Numbered from the stretch's first letter, positions 42,480 to 54,207 are shown. The stretch is DNA of 64,000 bases from Pogonophryne albipinna (GCA_028583405.1 CM053249.1:33950808-34014807); one strand, 5' to 3'. The notes: generated by a model not told the origin, from the sequence alone. Program-made: numbers and translations.

Positions 42480-44729
42480 TTTGCATCTCCCAATAAGCTG
42501 AAGCGCAAATTAGGTGTTAAAATAAACCAAATGGGTAAAAAATTGGTAAATTGTCGCAAAAAACTCAAATTAGAAAAACAAAAGACCACACGTTTAAAAA
42601 TACAAATTAACTGTTTAACTGAGGTTATCAGTGAGCTGAAGCAGAAAATGCTCATCTCAACAGGTTGTGCTGAGATGCTGGAAGCCTCTTTTAGTGGAGT
42701 GCCAAAAGAAATACTCATCAGAGTTAAACAGAGGAAAAAGCAAAAAGTGTTAGAGGAATTGCGTTCATTCGCAATGACTCTGCATTTTTATTCCGCTAAA
42801 GCTTATGCTTATGTGCGTGAATGCTTTGACCTTGTTTTGCCACATCCAGAAACCATCCGGTCGTGGTACAGCAAAATCTCTGCAGATCCTGGATTCACAC
42901 AACCAGCCTTTTCTGCCATCAAGTCTCGTGTCGAAGAAAGGAAACGTGAGGGAAAGGAAACCTTGTGTGCTCTCATGATGGATGAAGTGTCAATACGTAA
43001 GCATGTGGAATATGCTGCTGGGAAATTCCATGGATACGTGGACCTAGGCTGTGGCATCGTCGATGACAGTTTACCACCAGCCAAAGATGCCTTGGTCCTT
43101 ATGGTTGTTGCTATTGACGATTCATTGAAGATCCCAGTAGCATACTTCTTAATTGATGGATTGACAGGAGAAGAGCGCGCTAATATCATCAAGGAGTGCC
43201 TTCTACGACTCCATGCCATCGGAGCTCGTGTATTGTCATTGACATGTGATGGTCCATCATGCCACTTTGCAATGTTGAGAGCCCTTGGAGCAAACATGGA
43301 TGTACTTAACATGAAGCCATAATTTCCACATCCAGCTGATCCCTCAGACACAATCCATGCAGTACTTGATGTGTGCCACATGCTCAAGTTAATCCGAAAC
43401 ACATTGGCTGATCGAAGTACGTTGCAAACTCCAACAGGAAAAATCAGTTGGAAATTTCTACAAGAGCTGAACAAACTTCAGGAGGCACAGGGACTGCGAC
43501 TTGGAAACAAGTTGAAAATGGCACATATACGGTGGGAAAAACTGAAAATTAAGGTTAAGCTTGCAACCCAGGTTTTCAGCAGCAGTGTGGCAGATGCTTT
43601 GGAGTTTTGCAACACACAGCTCCATCTACCACAGTTCAGAGGATGTGAAGAGACAGTTGAGTTCCTGAGAACTATTGATGCTGCCTTCGATGTCCTGAAC
43701 AGCAGGAATCCCCTAGGGAAAGGTTACAAAGCACCTATGAGGACATCCAACAAAGAGCGTGCAGAACAAATCCTGCTGAAGGCACAAAAGTCTCTCCTCG
43801 AACTGAAAGATGAGAAAGGCATACCAGTGCATGCTGGAAAACGGAAAACCTGTGTGGTTGGTTTCATTGCCAGCTGCATAAGTGTATGGAATGTTTTCCA
43901 GGAAGCTGTGTGTAAGCCAAATGCCCAGTGCCGTTACCTTCTCACTTATAAGCTGAGCCAAGATCACCTTGAGCTGTTCTTTTCGGATGTCCGAGCACGT
44001 GGTGGATTTAACAACAACCCTACTGCAAGACAGTTCACAGCTGCATACAAGCGTCTTCTAGTGAAGTTGCAAGTGAGGACTGGAACAGGCAATTGCATCC
44101 TCCGCGATAACACATCCATCTTGGGGGCGACACCTGCAGCAGCTAACACCTTGCGCAGTTATGACTTGAAGCCTGTTGAGCATGCAGAGTCAGAGCATGA
44201 TTACCACCTTTGCCCAAATGTTGATGCTGTTTCTGAGTACAAGGAAGCTGCCATCAACTACATTGCTGGCTTTGTTGTCAAGAAGATCAAGCAAAAGCAC
44301 AACTGCATGCCTTGTGCTGAAGCGTTGACCTCAGAAACCACCGTGCATCCCTTTGTCCTCCTGAAGACTCGAGGAGGTTTGCAAAAACCATCACCTGGGA
44401 TAATTGCTGTTTGCATGGAGTCGGAGCGTTGCTTTCAAAGGATTTTGAGAACAACCTCTGGCAAGCTCCCCCAGGGACATGGCTTAACATCAGCCATCAC
44501 AAATCAAGTGCTGATGTACAGTGCAGACAAAGTCTTGTTCCCAGAGTTGCATTTCCACATGTTCGAAACCACTGTTGAGGACAATCACGTACATGTACTG
44601 GTGAAAATGGCATCCTCCATATATTCTAAAGTAAGGATGCACCACTTAGCCAGACGTGAGACAGAGAAGATGACCAAGGACATTGTCAGGCATCAATTCA
44701 CCAAGTTGATCCATTTTCATCACCAGTAG

Positions 44730-45743
44730 TTGAGTGTTGCTTGTTGTAATATGTTAATTTATTTATGTCTGTGTGTGTGTGTTTGTATGAGCTCTGTACG
44801 TGTTTCTTCTCCTTATGACTGTTGTAAGTAAACATATTTATTCTATATCTTCTTCTATATGTGTATGAGCTCTGTACGTGTTTTCTTTTCCTTATGTCTG
44901 TTGAAAGTAAACATATTTATTCTATATTTCCTTCTATATGTGGATTTGAATGTATGTCACAGTCCTCTGTTTATTTATTGTTAAGCAACGCAACACATGG
45001 TTTTCAACAGTGGAACGATTTATGTGAATGTCAACAGCAACATCCCAAGCTTCTTTCTAGCCAATATTCATTATGTTGTATCTGTACCTTCAACTGTAAC
45101 TGACCAATTTGGTGTATTTTGTTTGCAAGTCTGTGTTCAACATACTACTTGGAGTACGCTTAACGCGGCACAAGTCTGTACTGAACATGGACACGCAAAA
45201 CTCTCAACAAGTCATTTTTTTTTTCCATATCTGATACCAAATCTTGCTGAAATATTGCCACACTGGAGATGTATAGTGTATGTAGTTAAGGGTTTAGTTA
45301 TTGTACATTTCAATTGTTATTTATGTTAAATGTATTCAATGTATTCAATGTGTTCAATGTATTCAAAGTATTCAATGTGTTAAATGTATTCAATGTATTC
45401 AATGTGTTCAATGTATTCAAAGTATTCAATGTGTTAAATGTATTCAATGTATTCAATGTATTAAAATAACTACCCAAACATTGTATTTGTTAAATGTTCA
45501 TTGTATATGTAAGTTATTTATATGTATGTAAGTGTTGTCTCGTGTGTATGTACTGTTTGTGATCGTTGTTGTGTCCTCACCCGTGGCCTGCACCTTGACG
45601 TGGTGAGTGGGCTTTAAACTAAGACAGGCCATTTATGTTTGAAATATCATGCTAACAAACCTGCAATTACAGAATTGAATGATAGTGGTTAAATATGTTC
45701 ATGTCTTGCTGACATTATTTGTTATCCTTTTCCACATAGCCTC
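44730..45743. other. 3' flank of the THAP transposase
   Basis: Two direct copies of GTATGAGCTCTGTACGTGTT ... CTTATG(A/T)CTGTTG(T/A)AAGTAA lie at about 44786-44833 and 44863-44912. A 9-bp minisatellite follows at 45324-45464. No open frame with a domain. Confidence 0.55.
45324..45464. repeat. 9-bp minisatellite with a 54-bp higher-order unit
   Basis: Units of ATGTATTCA/ATGTGTTCA/AAGTATTCA/ATGTGTTAA are ordered so that six units (54 bp) repeat exactly twice (about 45326-45379 and 45380-45433), then a partial third follows. Confidence 0.92.
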
Positions 45744-46197
45744 TCAGATGGATTCCTGTTTCATCTGTTGGTTTGCCAGCTGGCTCCCTCTCAGAAAAGT
45801 GCCATCTTCTGTCAACAGGAAGAACTGAGCCTCCCAAACAGCAGTCTGACCATGAGTCTGACTCACTATATGAAGCTCAGCGCAAGTTCTTTCAGGAAGA
45901 CTGGGTATGTATACATTCACTCCGCAGCTGCTTATAATCAGCTCATCACGGGCGCTGTCTTTAACCTATTACATTCACCTCATTCTCCAGCAGCCAAACT
46001 TTGAAATGGTTCTCCTCCCTCCTGCAATCAGCTGTGATTTCAGGTGTTCATGCTGCCGCCCGCCTCCTCCCCATCCTCCTCCTTTCATCAAATCCAGTAC
46101 CAGGAGAGCTAATCCAAAGACCTCATCACACCTCCTCTTCATCCCATCTCCTCATCAAATCCAGATCTTCAGCATCATCATCACCAGTGTCTAGACC
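45744..46197 (+). other. Two exon-like segments of an unrecognised protein
   Basis: After a CCACATAG acceptor-like end at about 45738, one frame reads LRWIPVSSVGLPAGS ... EPPKQQSDHESDSLYEAQRK, FFQEDW, and meets a good donor (TGG|GTATGT, about 45904). An acceptor (TTCTCCAG) at about 45992 would continue in frame with QPNFEMVLLPPAISCDFRCS and a Pro-rich stretch to a TAG at about 46194. Composition of the first segment looks protein-like, but no start, upstream exon or known domain is visible. It could be a third gene of the neighbouring mobile element or chance. Confidence 0.25.
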
Positions 46198-47169
46198 CCG
46201 GGGGGGGGGGGGTTCCCTATGCTCACGGCTTTTCCACCTTTAGATATAAGATTTCAGGATCGGGGTCTAATCGCCAAAGACTTAACATTTATCATATGAC
46301 ATGTGTCAATACATGTTCTTTAAACAAAATGAAGTCTCTCCTGATTGAACTGTCTGGACCCCATCCTCAACTTTTTTTCAAACCATGAAATGCCTTAATA
46401 GGGCTTTCCTGTTGATCATGTTTGGTGGATTTTTTAATATAATAATTGCAATCAATATTATATATATTACCTTTTAATCTATATAAATTGTATTTACATT
46501 TGTTGTCACTATTTGTTCCACCTATGTCAACCATCAGAGGTATACATGTGTTAACTGTGTTAATCTCTTTTAGGTTTCATTTCTTATTTTTGTGAATTTC
46601 TATATAAAATGCTGATTTCTACCTGAAATGCTTATGTTTTTTAATTACATTTTCGTAGAGCTTTGACTTTTTCAGCTGAATAAATATTATAACTCTAGAT
46701 GGTTTTGTTCAGCATTGCCAGCTTCACTGTTGAGCTTTATGTTGTGCCCAGCATTCTCCTGTGCTCTGAAATCACTATGTGGATAAGCATAAAACAACAC
46801 TAAAATAAACACTACAATACAACTTGTTATTTGACACACACAAGGTTGTTCATTTGTGTGTATAGATATACAACACAGGCTATATATATATATATATATA
46901 TATAAGTATAATTAATACAACTGTTAATTTGATTAGAGCTTTGACACATATATATTTATATATCTATAAGTACGACGACTTCCTCGGGCGATATCATATG
47001 GTATAGCTAATTCATCTGGGTCAAAACGTGTTGTGCCCACATGCAAAGGTTGTAAACTCTGCTTATCCCTGCGTGGTATTATAGTAATAGCAAACAGCAA
47101 CGTTCAACTCCTTTAATGGTATATTTGCAAGTGCAATAAGAAGCTACAGGGACGTTAATCTACGTCGGT
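46198..47169. other. Intergenic sequence with simple repeats
   Basis: Poly-G run at 46200-46212, (TA)n at 46883-46906 and further AT-rich sequence. No gene or clear element termini seen. Confidence 0.6.
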
Positions 47170-47762
47170 AATATTAACTTTATTTAATACAAGATTTACA
47201 TCATACAGCCCATGTAGTATAATATTTTACAAATGATGAATTACAGCAAACATGTGCAATATATCCATTATTACAGCTCCGTGGGCTGGCAGTAAGACGA
47301 TATGGGTCCGTTGTTATTGTGCATCCATGGGTAAAGATAAACGCATGTAGTACTGAACACGTAACATGAACGTGCCGGGCGGCGCGGTCCCGTGGGTTAG
47401 ATGCGCGTTCATAATGCAGAGGGAAATAACTCTCAGAATAACGTTATTAGCACATTTTTACAACTTGAGGAACGAATGTTTTTAATAAGGGCTATACAAG
47501 TGTTCATACTGGGTTGTTTATTTAGTTTAAAAACAATTATCCAACGAGTTACAGACCACTCTTTCCCCATGTAAGTCAATGGGAAAAAGTGTTTCCGGGC
47601 CTGGCAACCAAACGGAAGTGTAGTACCGCCGTTTGGCCAGCACGAATATTTTCATCTGAGTCCGGCGCACTTCCTGGGGGCTTGGCGCTAATGAGCAACT
47701 CTCATAGGAATGAATGAGGCCCCGCCTCCCACGCTGTATCCAGTTCTTATTATACATCAATG
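47170..47762 (-). repeat. Repeat-family copy 3 (inverted partner of 32601-35043)
   Basis: Reverse complement of 32601-32900 plus 34860-35043 up to 47685. It then continues 77 bp further to the family end (CTAATGAGCAACTCTCATAG ... CAGTTCTTATTATACATC), which is missing at the 32.6-kb copy but seen at 7095-7165 and in the palindrome spacer. Confidence 0.8.
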
Positions 47763-47826
47763 GTAGTGACACTGGTACCTACACCGGGTTTTAGGACGCG
47801 TCACTGCGGTTCTCTATAGTACAAAG

Positions 47827-47912
47827 CAGAGGTGGGACCAAGTCATTGTTTTGCAATTGGTGACTCGAGTCTGATTCGAGTCCAAGTCATGTGACTCGAG
47901 TCCACACCTCTG
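47827..47912. mobile_element. 86-bp hAT-type MITE with exact 8-bp TSD
   Basis: CAGAGGTGGGACCAAGTCAT ... GAGTCCACACCTCTG, flanked exactly by GTACAAAG at 47819-47826 and 47913-47920. The interior alternates GACTCGAGTC-type motifs. This is close to the smallest possible mobile unit, since TIRs and subterminal repeats make up nearly all of it. Confidence 0.9.
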
Positions 47913-47972
47913 GTACAAAGTTATTATGGCTGTGTGTACCTTGTGTGCACCGCCTAGTGGTTAAAGCATGTT

Positions 47973-49771
47973 ATTGAATTATTGTTTTTATGTGTTATAT
48001 TTGATGAAAATACATACTTTCATAAGGGGAAAGTAGAAGGTCAATGATAGAAATATAGAATATAAAAAATCAAGAAGATACTATAAGTGATCTCTACAAT
48101 AAAACAGTTTAGTGCAGGATGTACAAAGATATTATTATGAGGATGTGCAAAACAGAAAAACAAATTAACCTTTATTTAAACATTAAATAATACTTAGATT
48201 AAGGTCTTCTTTTAAATAAGAAAAAAGCTTTGGGGGTATATACAGATAAATATTAAGCCTGACAAAGTACTTAACGTCTAATATATTGCTTTCCTGCAAT
48301 GTTAACTATGTTGAAGCACTTATTTTAACTGATATTATACATATGAATTATACTCTTATGTATGTAGATAGTATAATAAATGTGCAGAATATGACAGTTT
48401 AATGGTGGAGGTATACACACATATTGATAGATGTCTTGTAATGCACTGTTGAGGAACCTCAGCTGCGACCCAAGATTTTCATTCATTGCATAACTACACC
48501 GTAGTTGTGTATATGATATGTCAATAAACCTTAGAAAATCTTGAAATCTTGAAAGGGATGTGCAAAATAGCCATTATATACAGTCTTTAATTAACTATTA
48601 GTAGAGAATAACGAGTAATTAATATACTTTATTACTCGTTTCCATTCATGTCAATTGCAGATAAATGTTTAGTCTTCTCAAGCACCAACTATCAAATATC
48701 TCTCCTGATTGTTGGCACTTGACAATCACCTTCCCTGAATTTTACTCAGGTGTAACTAAAGTCTGCTTTAAGGGTTGTTTATATTTCACATCATTAATCA
48801 GAATCTGCAAAGTAACTCAAATAAATGCAGTGGAGTAAAAATACCAGGTTAACCTCTGAATTGTAGTGGAGTAGAATTACAAAGTAACAATGAGCTGTCA
48901 TGTGGGGTATATATTAATGCTGCGCATTATGGACACAAGCAATTTTCACCCATTTATTAATGATATGTTTTACATTTGATAACACCAATGTGTTTAATAC
49001 TGGCAACTTCTAATTGTGGGAAAAACGAAAACGTTCAGTAGAGACGTCCCATAGAACATTTTGTGAAACACAATAGCCAGCATGTGTAGTTCTGGGGGGG
49101 CGTTCGATTCCAGTTTTGGATAGTCTGGCGTGGTTTCGTTCCATTTCAAACAGCTGTTTGACGCTCGGCGTAACCTTGGCGCACTGCCACTCCAACATCC
49201 AATCCCAGACCTTGAAGATTAATCACGGGGACCGTAGTCCTAAACGATAGCTGGGGATTGTAGTGTAGTGTCTTCGGCCATCCTAAACTCAGAAATGTTT
49301 TTCGGATTTCATATCCCATTAACACCATATCCCTACATGCATTGCGGCTAAAACATCCAATCAGCGAGCTTAGACCATAGCTGAGGATCTTGGGTAATCA
49401 GTTCAGTGGCTGTGTATCGCAATGATGCTCGAAATGTCCCTTATAGGCCTACGTCTGTTTCCGGTTATTTTTATTTTGAAATTCAGTTCCTGACCGACGC
49501 CAAAAAAGCCAGAGATTATGGAATTAAACAAATAAATAAAAGCAAGGATAATTGTGTGTTATTGGTGAGTAAATAACAGTGTGTTATTTTGAAAAGAATA
49601 ACAAATTAGAAGGAAAAAAATATTTTAAAAATACAGATTTCTTTTCCTCACAGACGACAAAAAAAGTCCGACATTATACGATTTAAAATAAAAACAATCA
49701 TCGTGGCTTGATATTGAGTAAGAACATGTTTTTATGAACCACAAAGCTTCTGGTCTTCCAAGACCCGAACG
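47973..49771 (-). repeat. Inverted-repeat copy B of the sequence at 1-1694
   Basis: Reverse complement of 1-1694 with an extra block at about 48510-48600 (TATGTCAATAAACCTTAGAA and neighbours). Homology to the window's left edge ends only because the window ends. The next bases (49772-49960, GGACAAAAAGACGTGCTGCA, GTGACACGAAAAAAAAGGG) probably belong to the same repeat. Confidence 0.88.
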
Positions 49772-49959
49772 GACAAAAAGACGTGCTGCAGGCACGAAAC
49801 ATACTACCAATAGAAATACATTGCTTTTAAAATCGTTCTGTGTGACACGAAAAAAAAAGGGGGAAATCGTGTTGGTGAACACGAATCAATAGATTAAATG
49901 TCGTGACTAGAACACGAAATGCCGTGAGACTGGGTTGAAATAAAAACTGGTTACATGCT

Positions 49960-50319
49960 GCATAGTAAAACTGAACTGGTTGTTAATATTTGCTTTGTAG
50001 ACAAGAATGAGTCCATTTTTGTTTTGTTAGCAGACATAAATCCTGTAAATCAAATAAATGTAACCTAATTATAAATTCCAGCAGTTACATTTTGACTTAA
50101 TACATTCATAGACAGCTGCCAAGTCCTATCAATGTGGTACAGTAGCCGCTCTGCCAATAGGAACCCAGTTGTGAGAGGCGGCCTGCAGTTTGAATCTGTG
50201 ACGTGAGATGCTCTGAGCCAACAGCTGCAGGGATTTGTGTCTTCCTCTGGTTTAATCTGGTCTGCTGGTGAGTTCATGTGCTGCTGGAAACATGCAAACA
50301 CACTATGAGCGGAACTTGG
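49960..50319. other. Intergenic, nothing recognised
   Basis: AT-rich sequence without an open frame that has a recognisable motif, and no visible element termini. Confidence 0.5.
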
Positions 50320-51384
50320 GTTGCGGTCGAATAGTCAATTTAGCTTTGGAACCTTCCTAACGGAGTGAAATGACCCGGAAGTCCCTCAGTGGCAGCCATG
50401 ATAAGAGCCGTTCGAATTCTCTAGATGATAGGAAAGGAGGTTTCAAACTTCCTTTATAACCTGCTTTAGCTTAAGAAACACTGGAACTTCCTTTATGAGA
50501 GAAAAGGAGAAAATGCAGCCCCACAATGCCTTGCGGCCGCAGCATTTGCCATCACACAACAGTAGGCCGTTCACGGAAACAACCGATTATGATGGAGAAA
50601 TTATATCATGAAAGTTACGGTGCTTATTAAGCATTTTAAAACGTATGTGGTAAGTTGCCAAAGTGCTTTGTTTTGAACGTTCATCAGTATTATAATCAAA
50701 AAGAGAAATATGAACGTTAGTTTTTACTGACATGATCAAATAAAGTCAACATTTCACAGTCTTTACTGAGCTGTGTGGGGTTTGTTCAACTTTTAAAAGA
50801 TGTTTGAATGGTGATATACACAGTGATAGGTGTTAAGGACTAACGTTTATAATAAATACATTTGTATTGATTTTAAGATCTTTTCATAGCTCATACAATC
50901 ATACGTATTGGGATCATTTGTATTAATGTGGACCGGAGGGAGAGGGTGACGACGAGCATAAGTTTCACTTTCCTTTTTTATTTCAATTCCAACTTTGGTC
51001 ATGAAGAATATGTTTCTCTGTTGTCCACGTTCATAAAGCATACAGCAACAGCATCAGAGCACGGTGCAGAGTCTCTAGATGAGTTTACAGTAGTCCCTCG
51101 TTCTTATTAAACATCCATGTTGTAGTCCGCTGTATAGAAAACTGTAGTTTCCATAGTTTCCCCACAGTAGCAGACGCACATTTATGACGTCCGCTGGCGC
51201 ATCATAAACACGTCGGATAGTGAAAGTGCAGTCGATTCTCTAAAGTACCGCAGACTCTTCTCCTAAGTCCTTTTGAATTCTCCTATCCACTATCCCTTAA
51301 CCCCAGGACGTTTCACTCAGAGGTCAAGGAATAGACGATAGGGTTAGACGTTAGGAGCCGATTTTTGGACTATTCGACTGCAAC
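50320..51384. mobile_element. 1.07-kb TIR element flanked by CTTGG
   Basis: The left end GTTGCGGTCGAATAGTCAAT pairs with the right end GGACTATTCGACTGCAAC; CTTGG is present at 50315-50319 and 51385-51389. Interior motifs (GAGTGAAATGACCCGGAAGT, CCACAATGCCTTGCGGCC) recur in reverse at about 59345-59530. No transposase. A 5-bp duplication could also be chance, so the superfamily is open. Confidence 0.65.
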
Positions 51385-51389
51385 CTTGG

Positions 51390-52139
51390 TATGAGTTTCA
51401 AGAAACCTGTCAGAAATTCAGAAATACAGTATGAGCTAAAATAGGATTTAAAGAGATTACAAATATCTGAAATGCCTGTTTGGTTAAAAATGCATTAAAT
51501 AAACAATTAAATATGTTCACAGATAACTGAAATATGTCTATATTAACCTTTTCAGGAGAAAGCTAAATTGTATTATGAGTAAATAAATGACCAATTCTGT
51601 AAACCCCAACGGACACTGGTTGCTCTTACAACATGAAGGCATCACTTAAAGTTTTTAGAAGAACATTCCTTATTAAATAATACAATAGCTGTTTAGTTAT
51701 ACACATATATTATTAATTGTAAAAGCAAACACATCATAACTAAGGAGAATGTATATTTTACATATTTTCTAACCTAAAACAACGATTTTTGAATCTTTAA
51801 TAAAAAAAAGGTTTTATGGGAGAAAAAAAGTGAAAATATCACACTTCAGTGTATCTTTGAATTTATGCATATCTTTTTATTTATTATTCTTTTTATCTAT
51901 TTTTGTATCATATACAAATGTAACACTACAATTATATAAGATTATTTTCATCCTGTATCAGCACTTGTTTCATTCTTTCTTTAGCTTCAGTTTAATTGTT
52001 CAGTTGTTTTTCTATTACATTGAAACGCATTGTATTGTCTAAGGTCAAAGTACCTGTACACTTTAGTTAAGTAGTAAACCAAAGTTGAATATCTGTTGTA
52101 ATATCGGTTGGTCTTATAGTTTACAAGGAGTCTGTGAAG
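51390..52139. other. AT-rich intergenic sequence
   Basis: No gene or repeat termini seen. The open frame at 51830-52042 is low-complexity Phe/Leu/Ser-rich and I do not accept it. Confidence 0.55.
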
Positions 52140-52291
52140 GCAGCATGGCAGGCGTGTTGACGGTTGACTCCAGTAGCCCCGCCCCCTGTGCCCTCAGCTC
52201 TACTTCCTGCTGCTAACATAACTTCTCTGTGCAGAATACAGCAGGACAGCAATCACACTAACGGCTGCTAACACCTGATGAACACAAAACC
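52140..52291 (+). promoter_or_regulatory. Candidate syne3 promoter and 5' non-coding exon
   Basis: A GC-box-like CCCCGCCCCCTG at about 52177-52188 is followed by a stretch ending in a strong splice donor (AACC|GTAAGT, 52292). The next downstream acceptor on the plus strand that begins a syne3 coding exon is at 59568. If spliced there, the ATG at 52278 would be out of frame with the syne3 start and act as a short upstream frame. This is inference from position and splice motifs only. Confidence 0.35.
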
Positions 52292-54207
52292 GTAAGTGTT
52301 TCTAACCTTAAAAAGCCGTACTTGACCAATACATGTACACTGGTTCAGCTAGCTTAATGTTTTGTAGGCCTAACTCTAACTACAAACGTAGGAAACCCCT
52401 CCAGTCTCCCTTGTTTACGTCAGTTCTGCCTTAGATTATCCTACTGCACTCAAATGAGCCGCGGAGATATACGTTTTTTACCCATATATGCACCGTAAAC
52501 TAGTGCGTTAGCAACTAGTAACGTAGAATCATCACCTCTAAATTAGCATAGCATATAGGTAATTAATACCAGACTTTTGTTATGTGTTAAAAAGTCACTG
52601 TATACATACGCGTCCTTGAATTAAAAATAAGCACGGTAACCGGAGTTAGTATGACAACAAATAGTGTGTATTACCGGTGTCAGTGGCACGTGTGAGTCAA
52701 CAGGATTAGTGTTAATGTGCCAGTTTACTGCACGAGCTGTTAAACTAAGGGAGGCGGGGCTTCACGGTCTCAACAGACTGCAGCAGTTTATCATTCATCA
52801 AACAAATATGTAACTGTTTCTAAATGGACGGGGATACTTTTGCTAACAGGACATACGGTTCCTGTTAGCTTGTGCAGATTGGTCCATTTCAGAATAATAT
52901 TATATGTTTTATAATTACTGATCATTAAATTGTTATCAAAGCTGGTAAAGGTGCAGCTAGTTTTAATGACTTTGTATACTGCAGGGTAGCTTGTGAATTT
53001 ACTCCAAGTGTAACTTAAATCTGATTTTAAAGGTATTTTGCGGTTATTACCCGTGTGTTAGGTAGCTTTTTCTGCATGTAAGCTCCAACAAGCCGTTTAG
53101 GACAGAGAGTGAATACACATACTTTACAAAGATGCTGTATGAGAAACTAATGTGAGTTTGGAACATTGAACAATATACATCTATTCTAGTAGACCTCAAC
53201 AATGGAAATATGATCAGTAGAAATGGCCATGGCATGGGACCTTTAAGACTTGATTATATTTCACATCATTCATCCAAATCTGCAAAGTAACTAAAGGTTT
53301 CATTCTAAATGTAGTAGAGTAGAAGCAACAAAAAAAATTACTCTAGTCAAAGTACCTCAAAATTGTACTTAAGCACAGTACTCAAGTACATCTACTTAGT
53401 TACTTCTCTGATAATACTGAATGTTTCTTGTTTTTTTAGGTCATTGTGGATTTAATGTGTATTGTCTCCTCAAATTAAATAGTTTTGACAAATTTGGATT
53501 CCAAGATAGAAAGTGATAATTGTTGAGTTGTCAGATAAAATGAATAAAATAATGAAAACAGATGTAAGTTTAGAAACATTTATTTAAAAAAAGAAAACCA
53601 ACTGTATTCAGACTCTTCACAAGTTATTGCATACATGTTTTTGTTCATTTTTATTGAGGACCGGGGCTAAATATAAATAAGTTTCAAGAGTCTGAGGGAA
53701 CACCAGCAGAAGTTGGGCAGAAGGAATGTTGTGGTGGGGGAAGTGAGTCATGAGAGAAATGTCTCATGGCTTCAGCGTTTTGTTTTCCCTGGAAGAAGGA
53801 AAGTGGTGCCTCTGTGCTGCTGTCTTGTGCCAGCACTGTACACCTCCCTTCAGTTTACTATAGACTCTTGAATACCTCCGTCAGTTGTGTTCTCCTGAGG
53901 ACACACTGACTATCTGCCCAAAGCTGGCTCCTGATTTCTTGGAATGTGCCATTAACGTCTTCTTGAAAATGCACATTAGACGGAGGACAAAATATTTGAA
54001 TGTTTCCAAAAGTGAAGGAAATATAACTGAGTATGTTCAAGTAGGACACGAAAAAAACATTATTTGAAAGACAATCATGGGACTAATTTTAAGAAAATAA
54101 TATTGTTGATGCCAATACATTTCAAGAAACAAGCTTTCCCATGATGCCACCAATTTGAACCTTATGTTATACCATGCCTTCATTGTAAATGTCTGTTCAA
54201 ACTTCAA
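52292..54207. other. Probable first intron of syne3, repeat-poor part
   Basis: No exon seen. 53275-53395 is a fragment of the AGTACTT hAT family (AAGTACCTCAAAATTGTACT, GTACTCAAGTACATCTACTT). The rest is AT-rich. Confidence 0.5.

Larger units (their letters stand above)
39267..44729 (+). pseudogene. THAP9/P-element-like transposase with two in-frame stops
   Basis: Exon 1 (39267-39322) encodes MPSCIAYNCVNRSEISMY and splices at AG|GTATGT to 41840 (acceptor TTACAG). THAP zinc finger continues SFPRHDKARMCQWVKKINRK and RICALHF, with C2CH ligands and the AVPTVF box. An acidic tandem-repeated linker, a coiled coil (NCRKKLKLEKQKTTRLKIQI) and the P-element catalytic core follow: ALMMDEVSIRKH, LTCDGPSCHF and CHMLKLIRN. 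Then come LSQDHLELFFSDVRARGGFN and NNPTARQF. The end is TAG at 44727-44729. About 981 codons against about 900 in human THAP9. In-frame TAA codons at 42477-42479 and 43320-43322 break it. Catalytic acidic residues look intact. The intron holds a piggyBac-like element. Confidence 0.88.

Noticed and set aside
32601..47762. A single 15-kb transposon with long terminal inverted repeats carrying the SGNH and THAP genes
   Set aside because: The inverted arms end at different points of a dispersed repeat, one arm continues to the family end and the other does not, and no target duplication flanks the pair.
51830..52042. 70-codon Phe/Leu/Ser-rich frame
   Set aside because: Low-complexity AT-rich translation, no homologous copy or domain.
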